Assembly (NCBI GenBank): GCA_009760855.2
Contig: WPIO01000103.1
Span: forward strand, 706,001 to 770,000
Length of the DNA: 64,000 bases
From: Cristatella mucedo
Lineage: Eukaryota > Bryozoa > Phylactolaemata > Cristatellidae
Direction: 5' to 3'
The position numbers and the translations under genes are program-made. Under the pieces are notes generated by a model, which ran no database searches, had not been told where the DNA came from, and saw nothing but the letters and a program-made list of their open reading frames with translations. The first letter of the stretch is position 1; every line of letters begins with the position of its first letter. This document shows, one piece after another, positions 36,035-49,301 of this stretch.

Positions 36035-36210
36035 GAGACTAGGCTTGATGGCACATTAGATAAGGCGGTTGCTTTTCACGACCTCGGTCCAGAATTTGTA
36101 GCTTCAAATTCTACAGTGGGCGAGCCTTTATTGCCACTGCGAGCGGTGGTCATAGCCGTAAAGGCTCTTCTGTCACTATACAAAGTAGGCTGTTAAATCA
36201 GCTAGGATTT
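36035..36210 (+). mobile_element. SINE-1 copy
   Basis: Head GATGGCACATTAGATAAGGC, decayed B box (GCTTCAAATTCTAC) and full body. Confidence 0.88.
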
Positions 36211-38212
36211 TAGGCTAATTGCAAGTATAGCGGCGCGCATGCTAGAAATGCCTAGAGATAACAAATTCTTGGCTGAAACCGAGTATGGCAGCGAATTTAT
36301 TACTTTCTTCGCTCGTTTCGCCGTATCTTTCCAAAGTAGTTATGAGTAAATTTAATGCAAGAATGTTATCTTGGAATTGTAGGACTGCTAGTGATACCTG
36401 GACCACAGTTGACCTGCTAAGCGTACGTACAAAGGACAGCTTTGATTGAGAAATGTATTCTACGGTAGGAGCTGTTTGAATCCATTTATAGCCATGTTCT
36501 GGCCAGCTATTTTTGCAGAGGCTAATGGTCGCAATAAGTCACGAGATGGCAGCAGCTTCACCATTGGCCGGATACAGTTTACCGAATATTATTCGGTTCA
36601 ATTTACCTAACTGATCCCGGCTTCTTGCAGTCTATTGAGAAAATGAGCTCAAAGTAAATCTATCAACGCCTGGTCTTGTAAACCAATGATGCGTTTCGAT
36701 GCCCATGGCGTCGATCGATGGGTCGGCTGGCCTCGACAGAGTCAAAGGCCTTCTAGCCAAGAGCCACAATCAGACAACGTTAAATTTCTCATATTAATTT
36801 TATGCAGTTGACTGTACTCGTGTTTGTCATCATTTAGAATTTACGCTTCTATTTGTACAGCCAGGGTCACCGAAATATTTTCCGTATCAATAAGAACATT
36901 TGTATTTCATACTATTAAACATTAGCACCTACATTTGACCTCTTTGTGTTGACCGCACCCAAAAATATCTGCATTATAAACACAATGCCTTGTCATCCAT
37001 TGCAAGGGATTGTGCAATCATAAATCAGCTAGGAATGAATAGTTTGGCAGATTACGTCTCAACTCTGTCTCTTTCAAAGAAAAGAGGCTCAAAATTAATT
37101 CGCCTCTCTTTTCAAACATCGCGTGTATTTTTTTCAACTCGCGATGGCGGCATACAAAGCGCCTCTAGCGCTTCCATATCTGTTTAAGTTTTCCAGTGCT
37201 TTATAAAGTCGGCTGATGTTATGTCTGCTCGCGCTGTAAGCACACTCACACGCAAAACAACCACACACACACACACACACACGCAAGCAAACCTACGCAT
37301 ATGCAAACACTTAGGAGACATACACTCACATACATGTATACATAACACACATGTATACACCTCGTATAACTTTCAAATCAAGCCTAGTGTTGTTAGCCAC
37401 CTGTGTCAATGTATAGCCACCCGCACGGCCAGTTCAATATAATTAATTGGGTTCCTGAGACATACCTGTATTACCAGTCAATTTGCATTAGGTACGTCTT
37501 GCCTGTGTTCTGCTATGCTGATCAAAACGCCTGTGGCCAAGAATTCATCGGCTACTACCTGAGTACTAGTGCTTTGGTCTAGGTCATGCAAAACGTTGCT
37601 GAGAGGCTTGCGGCGGCCTGCTCAGTGTGAGATCATTAGGTTGGCAACTCGGGTTGAGCAGACTCGTCCCCAGACAAGATGTGGCAGCAGCTCTTGGAAG
37701 CTGCTCGGACAGTAACCGAAGCACTCCTTAAAATAATTGCGGTTTAAGTTCCTCGCAGGTAAGGAAGGGCTAGCTCGAGTCCCGCAGGTGCATGAGTACC
37801 ACCGATGCTGTTACTCGGGTTGAGGTGCGGCTGGATTAACGGGCTTGCTGCCGCTGTCCATGCACCTGGAGCAGCAGATCACGAATAGTTTCGGATAAGA
37901 GACAGTACCAAATCTTGCTTCGTATATGCAAATTATTTCTTGTTATTTTAATGTTATTATTATAGCGGATACTAAAGAATTTAAGTGTACCTCTTTCGGG
38001 GACTAACCTTCTAGTGCATTGAAAGTAAAACTCCGTGAGCTGCTTCAAGCCGTTCAAAACTCACCTTAAGCAACTAGATGACTTTTGAAAACTTCTGGTG
38101 TTAATATTTAGACCTGGGCGACCGCCACGAGTAGCCACATTGATCTCAGCTCCCCTTTTCAGCTCTCAGCGACCGCGGCGTATGGTGATAGCTAGGGCAG
38201 CTCTTTGCATAA
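36211..38212. other. No gene recognised
   Basis: AT-rich, with a (CA)n tract at 37258. The frame 36990-37187 (+) has no motif. Confidence 0.45.
37258..37284 (+). repeat. (CA)n microsatellite
   Basis: Short CA tract. Confidence 0.95.
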
Positions 38213-38385
38213 TCAGCCGTGGTGGCACACTAGGTAAGGCGGTTGATCTTCTCGACCTCGGTCCCGAGGTCATGGGTTCAAATCCTTCGGTGGGTGATTC
38301 TATATTGCCGCTGCAAGTGGTGTTGATAGCTGTAGAGGCTCTTCTGTTGCTATACAAAAGAGGCTGTTGAATCAGCTAGTATTTT
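38213..38385 (+). mobile_element. SINE-1 copy
   Basis: Head GTGGCACACTAGGTAAGGCG, B box GGGTTCAAATCCTT and full body ending GAATCAGCTAG. Confidence 0.9.
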
Positions 38386-38930
38386 ATGTTTTATTATATA
38401 CGGACGTGAGACAGTTGCAGCTGCTCAAAGTACTTTCGAGAGAAAGCAATTTTTTAATTTATTGATGGAAGCAAGGGAGAGCAATACAAAATTTAACAAT
38501 ATTATCAATAAATCACTTAAAACTAAAAATGGTGAAAATTTTTAATGTAAGCCGTGAATTACAGAATGGCCCTATTTCTCATACTTCGCCGGCCCATCTG
38601 GCAAAGCTGGCCGTGTTTATGAAGCATGTAAGCACACCTATAACACTGGTCTGCATGATATCGTTCGTCCGGCATGTTTTATTATTTTCCAAATATATAT
38701 AAGAAGTTGTGATTTGTTTCGTGTTTTTTGCAGGCGTCAGGTTTGCTAGAATTTGTTTGTCAAAGATCGGGTGCACTTTAACATTGTGCACATGCGTAAT
38801 GATATTGGCTTTAATTAGGTTTACCGCTTAAAGTCACTTTATGACATAAATGGTATGTTATTTTTGTGGAACAATAATCTATTGTTAGGTTGGTATACTT
38901 GCTTAAATCAGCGGCTATTTGTTATTCACA

Positions 38931-39029
38931 ATGCAGAGGGAGTGTACAAATTCTCTGCATATATTCTGCTACATCTGTGGGAGATTCTCAAAAACAGAGC
39001 AGCGGCTACCGATTACTAAATTCATCAAA
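38931..39029 (+). pseudogene. Fragment of a transposon-associated Cys-rich protein
   Basis: Reads MQRECTNSLHIFCYICGRFS then KTEQRLPITKFIK and a stop. The C-x8-FCYICG pattern followed by R-x-ITKFIK resembles the start of a Cys-rich protein family found in many copies in invertebrate genomes and often linked to transposons (recalled, not checked). Only the head remains here. A splice acceptor (AATGCAG) just before AGG is also possible. Confidence 0.4.
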
Positions 39030-39124
39030 TAATGCTAACAAGCCTACTTTGGATGCAAGCTTCCCAAAGCTTAAGTAACATTAATGATAGAATGGTACAC
39101 AGTGCTGTGTGTAAGGACCATTTA

Positions 39125-39247
39125 AAAAAGTTTGCTATGCTTCCATGCACATTCGATCGTGCTTCCTTTGCAGCAATTGTAAAATGCCTAGAAAGAGATT
39201 AAGTTCTATGAGGGCGCTTTATCAAGTGTATTATTATTATTATTAAC
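39125..39247 (+). mobile_element. LINE-A 3' end
   Basis: TTCGATCGTGCTTCCTTTGC, hairpin (39178-39225) and TTATTATTAT tail. Confidence 0.85.
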
Positions 39248-39954
39248 ATTCGGAAGTGACGGTAAAAAGGGAGGAAAGCGGACGGGAATTGCTCGTGGCA
39301 GCCACGCCTATCGCGTCAGGTGAATTGCTCCGACATACTGAGAGCTTTTGGTGACTCTCGTACCTCTACAGAGAGAACGCTTCGGGTTCGCTGTACATCC
39401 GGTTGATTTACGAGCGCGTGCTGGCACTAGCCCTGCCCAGCGTCTCTGCAGACAGGCGGTCTGCAACTCGATCGTTTGATGTCGCTCGCTGCAGCTTGCA
39501 AACAACCCCGTGACTTGGTCTTCCTCAGCTCAACTTCTGTCCAGAAATTGCTCTCCTCGACACCGATTAACATGCCAGCCACTGGTAGGGCACGAAGCGA
39601 CTGTGGGCGGGTCGGAGTAAATCATAGTATTACCAACGGGATGATGCCGCTTCGGCGATAGTGCACTAAGGCCATGAAGGATGCGCTCGTAACTGTGTTA
39701 ATCCTGGCCCATATGCGACCGATACGTGTAAATTGCGGAACCTTTTTTCCGGTTAAATATTTGCAGGTGCTGCACCCAAGACAAGCAGCTATGACGTCAG
39801 TGGCAGAGCAAGGAAGCACAGGCTGAGCGAAGCAGCACAAACCTTGCGGTAGCAAAGCACCTTAAACAGAGCGTCGTGGCTTGGTCCTATTCGACGGCCA
39901 CTGAGGTTTATAGGTGTCCAGCACCAGCCTTGGTGTACAGCAGCTCTCACGCGG

Positions 39955-40105
39955 CGCCCAGAGCTCCACTGAGCACCACAGAGCTCGAACCTCAGAGCGC
40001 TACTGAGTACCACTGAGCACCCCAGTGCGAGCACTCAGAGCACCGCTGAGCACCACATAGCGCCACTGAGCAGCCCCGCCACTGAGCACCACAGAGAGCC
40101 ACTGT
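39955..40105 (+). repeat. Degenerate CACTGAGCACCACAGAG minisatellite
   Basis: Repeated CACTGAGCACC and CAGAGC words with variable spacing. Confidence 0.8.
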
Positions 40106-40184
40106 TAATTTTAGTTTTATTCTGTCTCACGTGCATGACCCGCACTCACAACGTACGGCGCCCACTCAGTAACGTAATGTGCTG

Positions 40185-40735
40185 CACCGTCCTACGTAAC
40201 TGCACAAAGTCACAAAGACTGTGTGGCTGCTACGAAGGAGGGTTTTGTATGGCCCACTCACAGCCTAAGCGGCTTTCGGTATGCATTCGGTAGCCAACAG
40301 ACTTCGTCTCACGCAACAAAGAGAAAGTGGAAAGCATAGCAGAGTCAGGATAACAGTTGAGGTAGCGAGTAGCACGGAAGTAGCAGCTCAGGAGGGTTAA
40401 AAATGTGTCGGCAGCAGGAGAGCTGTTCTCGTTGCGTTAGAATCGTGGGAGCGAGTTTCACAGTTTAAAACCTGCAGGGCAAAAGCTTCTGTCGCAGACG
40501 GTCTTTAAGCGGTGGAATGGAACAGCTAAGGGCACGAGGAGGCTGAAACTGGTGCAGCAGTTCAGATAGGTATGAAAGAGCCAAGCCACTTTTCTCTGTA
40601 TCCGTTGATGAAACGGCAACCATCCAAGCTCTTTCAGCAAACGAGGCACGGTCAAACCTCTGGGATTTGTAAACTAGCCTTGCAGGTGTACTCATTGCTA
40701 GCTGCAGTAGCCTAGAGGCTTTTTTGGTAGTCTAG
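40185..40735 (-). mobile_element. LINE-B copy, 3' part
   Basis: 3' end text, then AGTAGCAGCTCAGGAGGG, CTGCAGGGCAAAAGCTTCTG and the RT C-terminus in reverse (PLAVPFHRLKTVCDRSFCPA on the - strand). Confidence 0.8.
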
Positions 40736-40859
40736 AAAAAAGATAAGATAAATATTTCTCCACGAGAGCTATTGTCTCCTATAATCAGCAAGTTTGTACA
40801 GTTCACAACACGCGGATCTCATTATGTCTGCAGTTTTCGCCGTCCTCCGTAACCAGAAT

Positions 40860-42560
40860 CTTTCGTGGCTCTCAAGACTTTAATAAGGCTCTTGATACTT
40901 GGTGCTGTTCGCACGAAAATACCTTCTTTCTCGCAGCCATTCAGTCCTCCCCCCACCACCAGTCCTCACTGCTGAAGCTTCACGACACGACACTAGCCGG
41001 TGTGCTCGACGACTTTGCACCTCCTCTGACTAAGCATACTGTGAGCCCTCGCCCAGATGTCTCAGCCATCTCCTTAACCGGTCCTAGGTCAGCACCTCAC
41101 TTAGCAATCATTGTGTAGATTTAGCTGATCGCTTCTCAAGCTTTTTGTCAGCGAGATCGACAAGTTCATTGAGCCCTTTTTTTTAGATAACAGCATCCCT
41201 ATCGGACTTATGTCCCTGAATAATAACATCCCGGAGGGACTCATCTCCCCCAAATCGTTGCAGCAACTCAGTGTCTGCATTGAAGCCCAGCGATGTCATT
41301 TAGGAGTTCATCTCCCAGTAGTAGTAGACCATATTCTCGCTATCCCCCTTGCGAAATGTGTAGATCTTCTGCAGCCATTCACAACTAACTCAATACATAT
41401 AATCTTAGCTGGAGTTATTGCCCCTGTCAAAAAGTCTGCTGTACTGCCACCCATTAGGCAGGCATTCCTAGACTAGGAGAAATTGAGCACTTTCCACGAA
41501 GTCTCCCTCCTTCCGTTCTTACCAAAGACACTGGAACGATTAGTGGCAGACCAGCTGAGCTCGTATATTGAAACTTTAAACCTAACAAGTATGTTCCAGT
41601 CTCGTTTTTAGGGCGAATCACTCTGCAGAGTCAGCGTTGCTTCAGGTTAATTGCGATGCTCTCGCGGAAGCAGACTTGGGTAAAGTTTCTCTACTTGTTT
41701 TGCAGACTCTTTCTGCAGCGTTGATAGTATCGATCCTCAAGTCCTTATCAAGCTTCTTTCATCTCGCCTGCGCACTAGTTCACTACTGGCACTACACTCC
41801 AATGGTTCAGATCCTATCTCCGTTGGACGCTCCAGAGCGTAAAACATCAACGACAGATAATATTCATTCAAAGAACCACTGAAGTACGCGACGCCTCAGG
41901 GCTCTGTGTTCGTTCACTTCTTTTCAGATTTTATATTCTCCTTCTTGAAGATGTAAATGGTAAGAAATATTTTGGCTCTAACTACTATGCCGATGACACA
42001 TAGCAAGACCCGTGCTTCGATTCATCCCAGCCATCCAGAAAGTCCAGCTCTCACTGCTCTTTTCCTGCTGAAATCGGGATTTCTGGATCTCAGCGAGCTT
42101 AGATCTCAGGTTGAATTAAGAAAAACAAGCTTACGAGTTATTGGTAAATCTAAAGTTACTCAAAAAATGGAAAACCTGTCACATAAAATGGGCTCTGCCA
42201 GAATATCTCCTATAGCGTCTGCACTAAATTTGGGTATCCGGCTCAGGAGCGACCTTCACTAGTTGACCATATCAACGCAACAGTCAAGTCTGCCTGCTTA
42301 CTTTTAGCTAGGCTACACTGCTAAAATTCGGCCATTTTTTGATAGGGATGTTTCATCCAATTTGATCCACACATTATGACATTTTTTCTCAACTTCTGTG
42401 GCTCAAAACTTATTTGTCTTCCGTTCTGTGCAATATAGCGTTTAGAATTGGTGAAATTTCTGCAGCCTGGCGTGTCTGTTTATTGGGTCACAGTTGCGAT
42501 TTTACACCACTTCTCGTTGACTTTCGTCGAGCGCTGCATGCAGTTATCACAAAACGTATG
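40860..42560 (+). mobile_element. LINE-A-related RT copy, diverged
   Basis: From 40860: an endonuclease-to-RT linker (TLAGVLDDFAPPLTKHTV), RT start (LPFLPKTLERLVADQLSSYI ETLN-like block), a VLGP-like site and YYADDT-like text near 41985, then RT thumb (ISPIASALNLGIRLRSDLH). Frame broken many times. Confidence 0.7.
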
Positions 42561-43484
42561 CAGTAATTACTAAGACGAAAACAGCAGTTACTATGCCGAT
42601 GTTGTTGACATAGAAACTTCACCCTCTTAAAACTGACGACATAATGAAATATTTTCTAATTATCAAGTCCTAATAAACTAGTCATGGAGATAACAGGCAC
42701 CTGTGACCAACACTCGTTAAGCAAAATGACCGATTTGTCGAGATTTCGAGTAGCGAATGCGTTGTAGATGCAGACACCGCTGTAAAGCCGAACTTCTTTG
42801 CTTGCGTCCTCTGCATTTGCATAACTTCTCTATGTGCACAGATAATGTTCTAAACCAACTAATTTGCGCAGGCTTACGATACAATCTCCTCTGACGCAGG
42901 TAAGCATAAATCTCTAAAACTTAGGCCTTCACGAAGGCTTTGACGTTTTAAAACAACGAAGCAAAGCAGAATCTTTCCTAGATAACAATACTTTGTGTCC
43001 TTTATTGATTTGCTTTATCAAATTTATTCTCTACTGGAAGGTTTTCTTTCATTATTTGATAGCTTTTGAGAACAAAGTACTAAGGGAAAGAACGGCTCCA
43101 CGTGTCACGCGACTGGGTATCACGCGACTGGGTGCATGGCCAATGTCTCCATGGGTGGCTAGCTTGCTTCAGCCTGAACTGTTTCTGCGCTCACCAGTGC
43201 TCTCAATCGAATACTCCCCGTTCTTTATTTTCAGTTGTTAAGCAGTTATTTAGCAATTCTTTCAGTGAATCTTAAGCTCTTTAATTAGCGTCGATCTCTG
43301 CTGGGACAGAGAACGTTCGGGTGCAGACCGCAGTACCCTCCTTCAACGTCTAAGCAATGCTGTCACTACAGTGATGGATATTTATTCACCACCAACTCAT
43401 TGGTTAGCAACAATAACACAGGAACAACATAGATTAAGGGCTGTGATTATTTTTTGCACCACCTAATAACTTAATTTACCTCGG

Positions 43485-43600
43485 AGGTCGTGTCTTCAGT
43501 TACAACGCTTCCAAAGCTTGGAACTCATGACACACGGACATTACGGCATCTCCAGATTCGACTGCAATTAAAAATGAGCTTGAAACTTTCTTTCTGCTCG
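43485..43600 (+). mobile_element. LINE RT C-terminal scrap
   Basis: GGRVFSYNASKAWNS is a diverged copy of the FGDRAFSSYAPKAWNS block. It continues the diverged + strand LINE text seen up to 42560. Confidence 0.55.
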
Positions 43601-45195
43601 CCGCGGCCTCGGCTCTAATCGAGAATGTTCGGCTGCATGCGCTGTATGCCCAATAAAATCATGCGCGTGACGACATGAGGGTCTCGCAGTGACAAGCCTT
43701 TGCACGGTGCCCCATCGAACGAACCTGCCTCATTTCCTGCTGTGCTCTCTGGCTGCCCGCGCGTGATTGACTGAGTCGTGATTGCTCGTCGAGGTTCAAA
43801 CTACTAAGCAGCGTAAGTCTTTCGTGTTCTTGCTAAGATGGACGCCGTGCTTTTCTTAAGCTGCTGGCTATTGCTTCTCTGACAGCAGCGAGCTGTTGAG
43901 CACCTGAACAGAGATAAAGTTCTCTTAGGGCGCTGCACAACAGACTTGTTGTTATTTATCACTATTATTATTCATAGGCCATTTGAATAATCGCGACTCA
44001 CTTGAGTTCAGCAGTAAGGGATCCGACTGCGACGCCCCTGCCGACTTACTCAACGGCAAACCTATCTCTGGCCGTGCACACTACTGACGGATCCTAGGCC
44101 CAAAGCAGGCAGCACTCGTACGCAACGTGTGCAGCCTCTCTGAACCTAATCAGTACATTTCCTATCGCTGTAAGCAGACGGCGGATGAAGATGGAGTCGT
44201 CGGTAACCCTATGGTTGTCACCTTCCTGTAGGCATAGCCTCCAGATAAGCATGAAAAATCGTCCAACGGAGGGCATAATTACTTACAGGTTCAATTGCGC
44301 ATGGCTTCCGATAATGTCCGCTTGCAAAAAGTATCGTCATCCGTTAGCAGCAGCGAGCGTCCGTTCCAAATTAACGTCCATTTCTGATCAAAGTTCGTTT
44401 GGTCGTTGCTGAATTTCTTGTACATTCAATTTCGCCAACTCTTTGCTGCCAAGCAAACAGACTCTGTAGTTGTTTTTCTTTCGAAGTTTCAGAATTTTCG
44501 ATACCAAACAGCAGGTGACAATTTTGTTTCGGCGTTCATCGCATACTTGCAAGCATCAACCGCCAGTATAATTAAGATGTGTCAACGTTTTACATGGAAA
44601 TAGCACAGTCCCTAAAATGGAGATTGAAGCATAGCCCACTCTGCGGGCATTCACCGACCTGTGGATAAGTGTTTTGCAGCAATAAATCATGCGAGCTCAT
44701 CGGAACTCGCTCTCGCAGATTGACGGAGGCTTCGCAGAGAGCGATGGTTCATCAAGGAAGCGCCCATCTTCAGTGTACTGGCAGTCTCATCAGACCGTCT
44801 TGTCGGCGCGTTTCTGCATTTTGAAAGCTATCTCTCTCGAGTTGCTAACACGAGCCCTCTTATTATTTTTACCCAAGCTCGCTGTGCTTATTTCTCGACG
44901 TTGGCAAGCAAAAGTAACCGAATGGCTATTCGTGGATCTGGAGCAAAGGAGGAAGACTCATCATTAGCAATAGTATAGCACAGACTGCGATTAAGTCAAA
45001 ATAGCCATGCGAAATAACCATACTACTAGCTCTGAATTTTGAGAAGTCATAAGGGCCCCTATTATTGTTTCAGCTATGTTGACGATTTTCCTTCGCGACC
45101 GCGACACATCGCACGCTTGAAGAGCAGAGCCGAATAAAAACAAGCGTCACTATTAGAGCTCTGTGTTCGAGTGACAAGTGTTTGCATGTATTAAT
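43600..45195. other. Mostly unassigned DNA
   Basis: A SINE-2 end at 43885-43950 and short frames without motifs. Confidence 0.45.
43885..43950 (+). mobile_element. SINE-2 3' end
   Basis: GCACCTGAACAGAGATAAAG TTCTCT end with GGGCGCT. Only the hairpin part is clear. Confidence 0.65.
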
Positions 45196-46700
45196 CTCTA
45201 CTAATTAAAACGAGAAAGTCCGTCCGTCCCGGGGCAATATGGCGGACTTTTGCCATGCGACAAGATGGCGCAGCATCGTCTTAAGTGACCGCTAGGACTC
45301 AGCGAAGCGAGTCCACAGGCAGTGAGCTCTAGTGCAACGCATAAATAGCTCCACCTCCTCAAGTCGTCCGTCAGCGTGGGTAGCGTCTGCGGATGACGTG
45401 CGTAGCATTGCGGATGCGAGAACTTTAGTCTACTCGTAGCCGCTGTTGCACTTTTTATTCAATCCCTGCTAATAAAAGCAAGAAAGTCCGTTCGTTCTTC
45501 CTTCTCTCACGCGGCAAGATTGTGACTAGTACTTCCCGTGGGGACATGCAAGAGACGTGTATTTCTAGTACGACTCGGCGAGCGAAGGAAGTCTGCCGGT
45601 AGCGAGCTCTCGCGAAATTTGCATCGGCGGAGCACTCGAGCAACTAGCTACACGCGTGCGGTAGGCAATAATGAGTGAGCCTGTGCTCAGCGGTCCCGCT
45701 AGTAAAAATCCCACGCCAGCATCTTAGATCTGCCGCAGCCGGCGCGCCTGCGACGATCGGGGCGTCGCCGGCAAGGGCTGCGGCCACCTCGTCGTCGTCG
45801 TCGTCGCGTAGCAGCTGCGTTCGCGCTACGAGGCTTCGCCGCATGTCGCGCGCGCGCAAGTCCATTGGCAGCGAGCATGACGCGCAGTCGTGACGCCGCC
45901 CGGTCGAGCCTAAGAAATCGGCCCAGCCATTACGTCGGGCCACTCTGGCAGGCGAGAGCGGCCCGACGCTGCGCCCCGGCACGGCCCTGGCCTCGCTGTC
46001 GCAGCCGTCTGCCTAGCGGCCGCCGCTACGAGCGCCTGCCGCGGCACCGGCGGCACACTTTGCAGCGGCGAGCTTACGGGGGCGGCCCGGTGTTGACTCG
46101 CCGAGCTGCCCGCGGCGGCTGACGTCAATCGCGCAGCCGTCGCCGTCGACGACGTAAGCCGCCGCAAGGCTACGTTCGACCGCCCGAATCTGCTGCGCAC
46201 CGGGCCGCCGCCCGCGCGCGCTCGCGGTCAGCCGGGGTCCACCCGATCGCTGCGGAGGCCGTGCGACCCTCACGGGCACTTGCTTCCGCGCGACAGCCTT
46301 CCTCTCCGTCGACCGGCGCACGCGCGGACGCGGTCCAGCGCTCGTCCTTCTCTTTCGCTTCAGCCTTGCTGCTGCCGACTCGACGTCGGCGCGCACCGAG
46401 CGGCCAGGCGCTCGCGCGACAGGCACGAATCGGTGCGTGTTACTTCAGCGGCGCACGCGCTCGCCGCCCACTCATCTGGGAAAATGACAATCTTCGCGGG
46501 TAGCGCTGCCTGCGAGGCTTGTCGACCTCTCCGCGTCATCGCCTGCGCTGCACCGTCGCTCTGAGGCGCCGCAAGCCGCTCGCGCTGGTGCATGCGGCTT
46601 GCGCCGCACGGCCGAACGCGTTGCGGCGAGCGCTGTTCTCGGCGAGGCACCCCGCATTTATTGGTTACGCGTGCGTAAAGTGCACAGGGCGAGAGAGAGG
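45196..46700. other. GC-rich island with a diverged tandem duplication at its edge
   Basis: Two related units start at about 45198 and 45468 (CTAATAAAAGCAAGAAAGTC-like). From 45640 DNA is very CpG-rich and open on both strands. The - strand frame 45890-45650 (MDLRARDMRRSLVARTQLLR, then a poly-Asp run) is the most protein-like. No family recognised. Confidence 0.35.
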
Positions 46701-46739
46701 TGGATAAAAAAAAATGCTAAAAATCCTGACGATAACTTA

Positions 46740-49260
46740 CTGTCGTAAATAGATGCGTCTTTAGATTCGTTTTACATGTCGTCAAGTCGGAGATGTCGCG
46801 ATGCCAGTCGGGATCGAGGTCCCGGCTTTGAGAGCATCCGAACTAAGGGTATGGTTTCCAAAGGATTTGAGGTTCTTAAGAGGTGGGGGTAAAAGATTAG
46901 ATTCCGAAAAGCGAGAGGTGCGATACTTAGCCTGGTGAGAGAGTAGATCGGTGCGCTGAAGCCAAAGAATGAAGGGACCTGAAAGTGAGTGAAAAAACTT
47001 TGAAGTCAATGCGCTGCTTGAGTAAAAGTCGGTGTATATCGGCGAGAAGTGGTGTGATTTGGCAACTGCGAAACTTACAACAGACGAGCCTAGCGGCAGA
47101 TTTTTGCACCAGCTGTCAACGACCAGCAAGCAGTGAGTGAGTTACAGAAGTTGAGACGACGCGTCACAAATGCAAGGACCAGTTTCTATGTAACATCCCC
47201 GTCTAAGCAAGCCCAAATTGTATCACTGTTTTGCAAAAACAGAAAGAATGCAGACTTTACTGCTGCGCTGAGATGGTCGACTAATAAAATGTCCTTTTTG
47301 GTACAGGACACCTTAATTTCATGTTGGACCAATAGGAGTTATGCTGGCCGAGCCGATTTAGAGAGCTTGGTTTTTTCAATCTCTGAATCACTCTTGGTTT
47401 GCTCATGACTGACTAGTAAGTTGGTTTTATCGTCAATTAGTTTAAAATAAAATTGCTGCAATTCATATGTGGATGTCTTCACTGCCTGCAGCAATTGCGT
47501 TGAGAGAATTTAAGGTGCTCGAAGGCTGGAATGGATCACAAAAAAAAGGTAAAACTGAGTTTCATCCGCATAGAAATGAAAGCCTAGATTGTCCCTAGCA
47601 ATCACATCGGCAGGAGGGAGAGCATAAACCGTGAAAAGAACGGAACAAAGCACGGAGCATTGAGGTTCACCATTCTTTCGGCGGTTCCTCGGAGGATTTT
47701 TTTTGCTCGCATCAATTATCTGGAGTATCTCACCGAGATAGGACTCAAACTATTGTAATTCAGTACCACTGTTGCCGAGGTGAGGTGAGAGGCGAATTTT
47801 TTGTTCAACTGCAACTCGACACAATTCAAATCTCCTATTGGTATATAGTAATGATATTGGCACATTTCTACTCCAAGTCGTGGCAACTCACTCGCAAGAG
47901 AGTTAAAGATATAGACTTTCAAACTGTAATAGACCAGTTTGCCACGTTCATAGCCATAAAAGTCACCTAATTAAAAGCTGTCAGCTACCTTGTACGTTTA
48001 TTAGAGTTAAAAAGACTTCCATGAGTTTATATGCCTGCTATCGTGTTATTTTTGCATTCCTTCTTTAGTGGAGCTATTTTGCAGCAATCATTGACAAGGG
48101 GAGGGGCGCCATTTGTAGCTTTGTCCCTTGGTGCCGAAAGGTCTAACTACCCCTCTGGCGGCAGGAGACTTATTGCACACAATTTCTTTAAGAAAGATTA
48201 AATCTAAAATAAACACTCACAATAACTACAATAATCGCTTTGTATAACTTACTATTTTGGCGACGAACAGACCGAATGAGCTGCAGACAATATCCTGTCA
48301 ACATAACTGCATGGACTTAAAGGAGCTCTGTCGGACGAGACAGTCTGGCTCAGTCAGCGAAGCCTAGCTTGGTCAAAGGCAGCAAACATGCCTAACTAAC
48401 TCAGCCAGCAATATTCAAGTCTATTGAAACAAGGAATTGCATAAAATCACGATTGTTATTCTCATATAAAATTAGTTTTTATAAAATATGTGCAATCCAA
48501 TTTGCTTTGGTACCCCTTTGACCTTGACCCCGTAAACAGCTGTGTCCTCCGCCCCCTTTCTATGCCATTAGAGGTCATTCGTGGCCTCCATCAATGTAGA
48601 CAACGACGCGCTTTACGGTGTTAAGGAACAGGAAGCAAGAGGGAGGCTGCCACCCTAGGGACCGACTCCCTGATCTGTTTGTTGACAAAGAATCGAGAGA
48701 AGCGATCAGCTACATCACCACAAGGATCACCAGGTAAAGAGCTAACATAGAAGCGACTAAGGAGATGGTCAATCGATCGTTGGCATCAGCTTCATTAGAT
48801 TGTGTATCCATCATTCACCGATGTCTTTAGAAAAGCTAGAACTGGCCTTTACTGAGATTGATCGGTACGATCTAAGGCATTTCTAGTGTGCCTGTCGATG
48901 GTCAGACAGTCCTCATCTTTTGAATGCTCTTTGTAGCTTTCGCTCAGCAGACCTATCTAGTTTAATATCTGCGATAAACCATGAGCCATCTGGGCGAGTG
49001 TGCACAGTATGCTTAGTCACAGATGCAAAATCGTTGTGCACGTCAGCTAGTGTCGTGTGGTAGCATTCTACCAATGATGACAGGTCGGAAGGAGAAGGAG
49101 CAGCAGGGGCGAAGACTATCTTCTCACGCCAACAGGATCGATGTCAACGCTCTTGCAGTTTCACTGGTGAATATGGATGTCGACGAAGACATTATAGACT
49201 GAATGAGATCTGCATGTGGTCGGATAACCAGAGTTTCGTAATCATATGTCAAGTTATCTT
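46740..49260 (-). mobile_element. Long LINE-A copy, RT to endonuclease boundary, 3' truncated
   Basis: RT C-terminus (46780-47130; VSFAVAKSHHFSPIYTD on the - strand), RT middle (47150-47420), upstream RT (47420-47800) and far 5' text shared with 10540-10790 (48860-49030). The usual hairpin and tail are missing at its 3' end. Confidence 0.8.
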
Positions 49261-49295
49261 ATGTCGCTATGTAAAAATGCATTGTGATTATACTC

Positions 49296-49301
49296 TTTAT
49301 T
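49296..49301 (-). terminator. Possible polyadenylation signal of the LPMO gene
   Basis: AATAAA on the - strand about 415 bp past the LPMO stop, the first such hexamer I see downstream. Confidence 0.35.
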
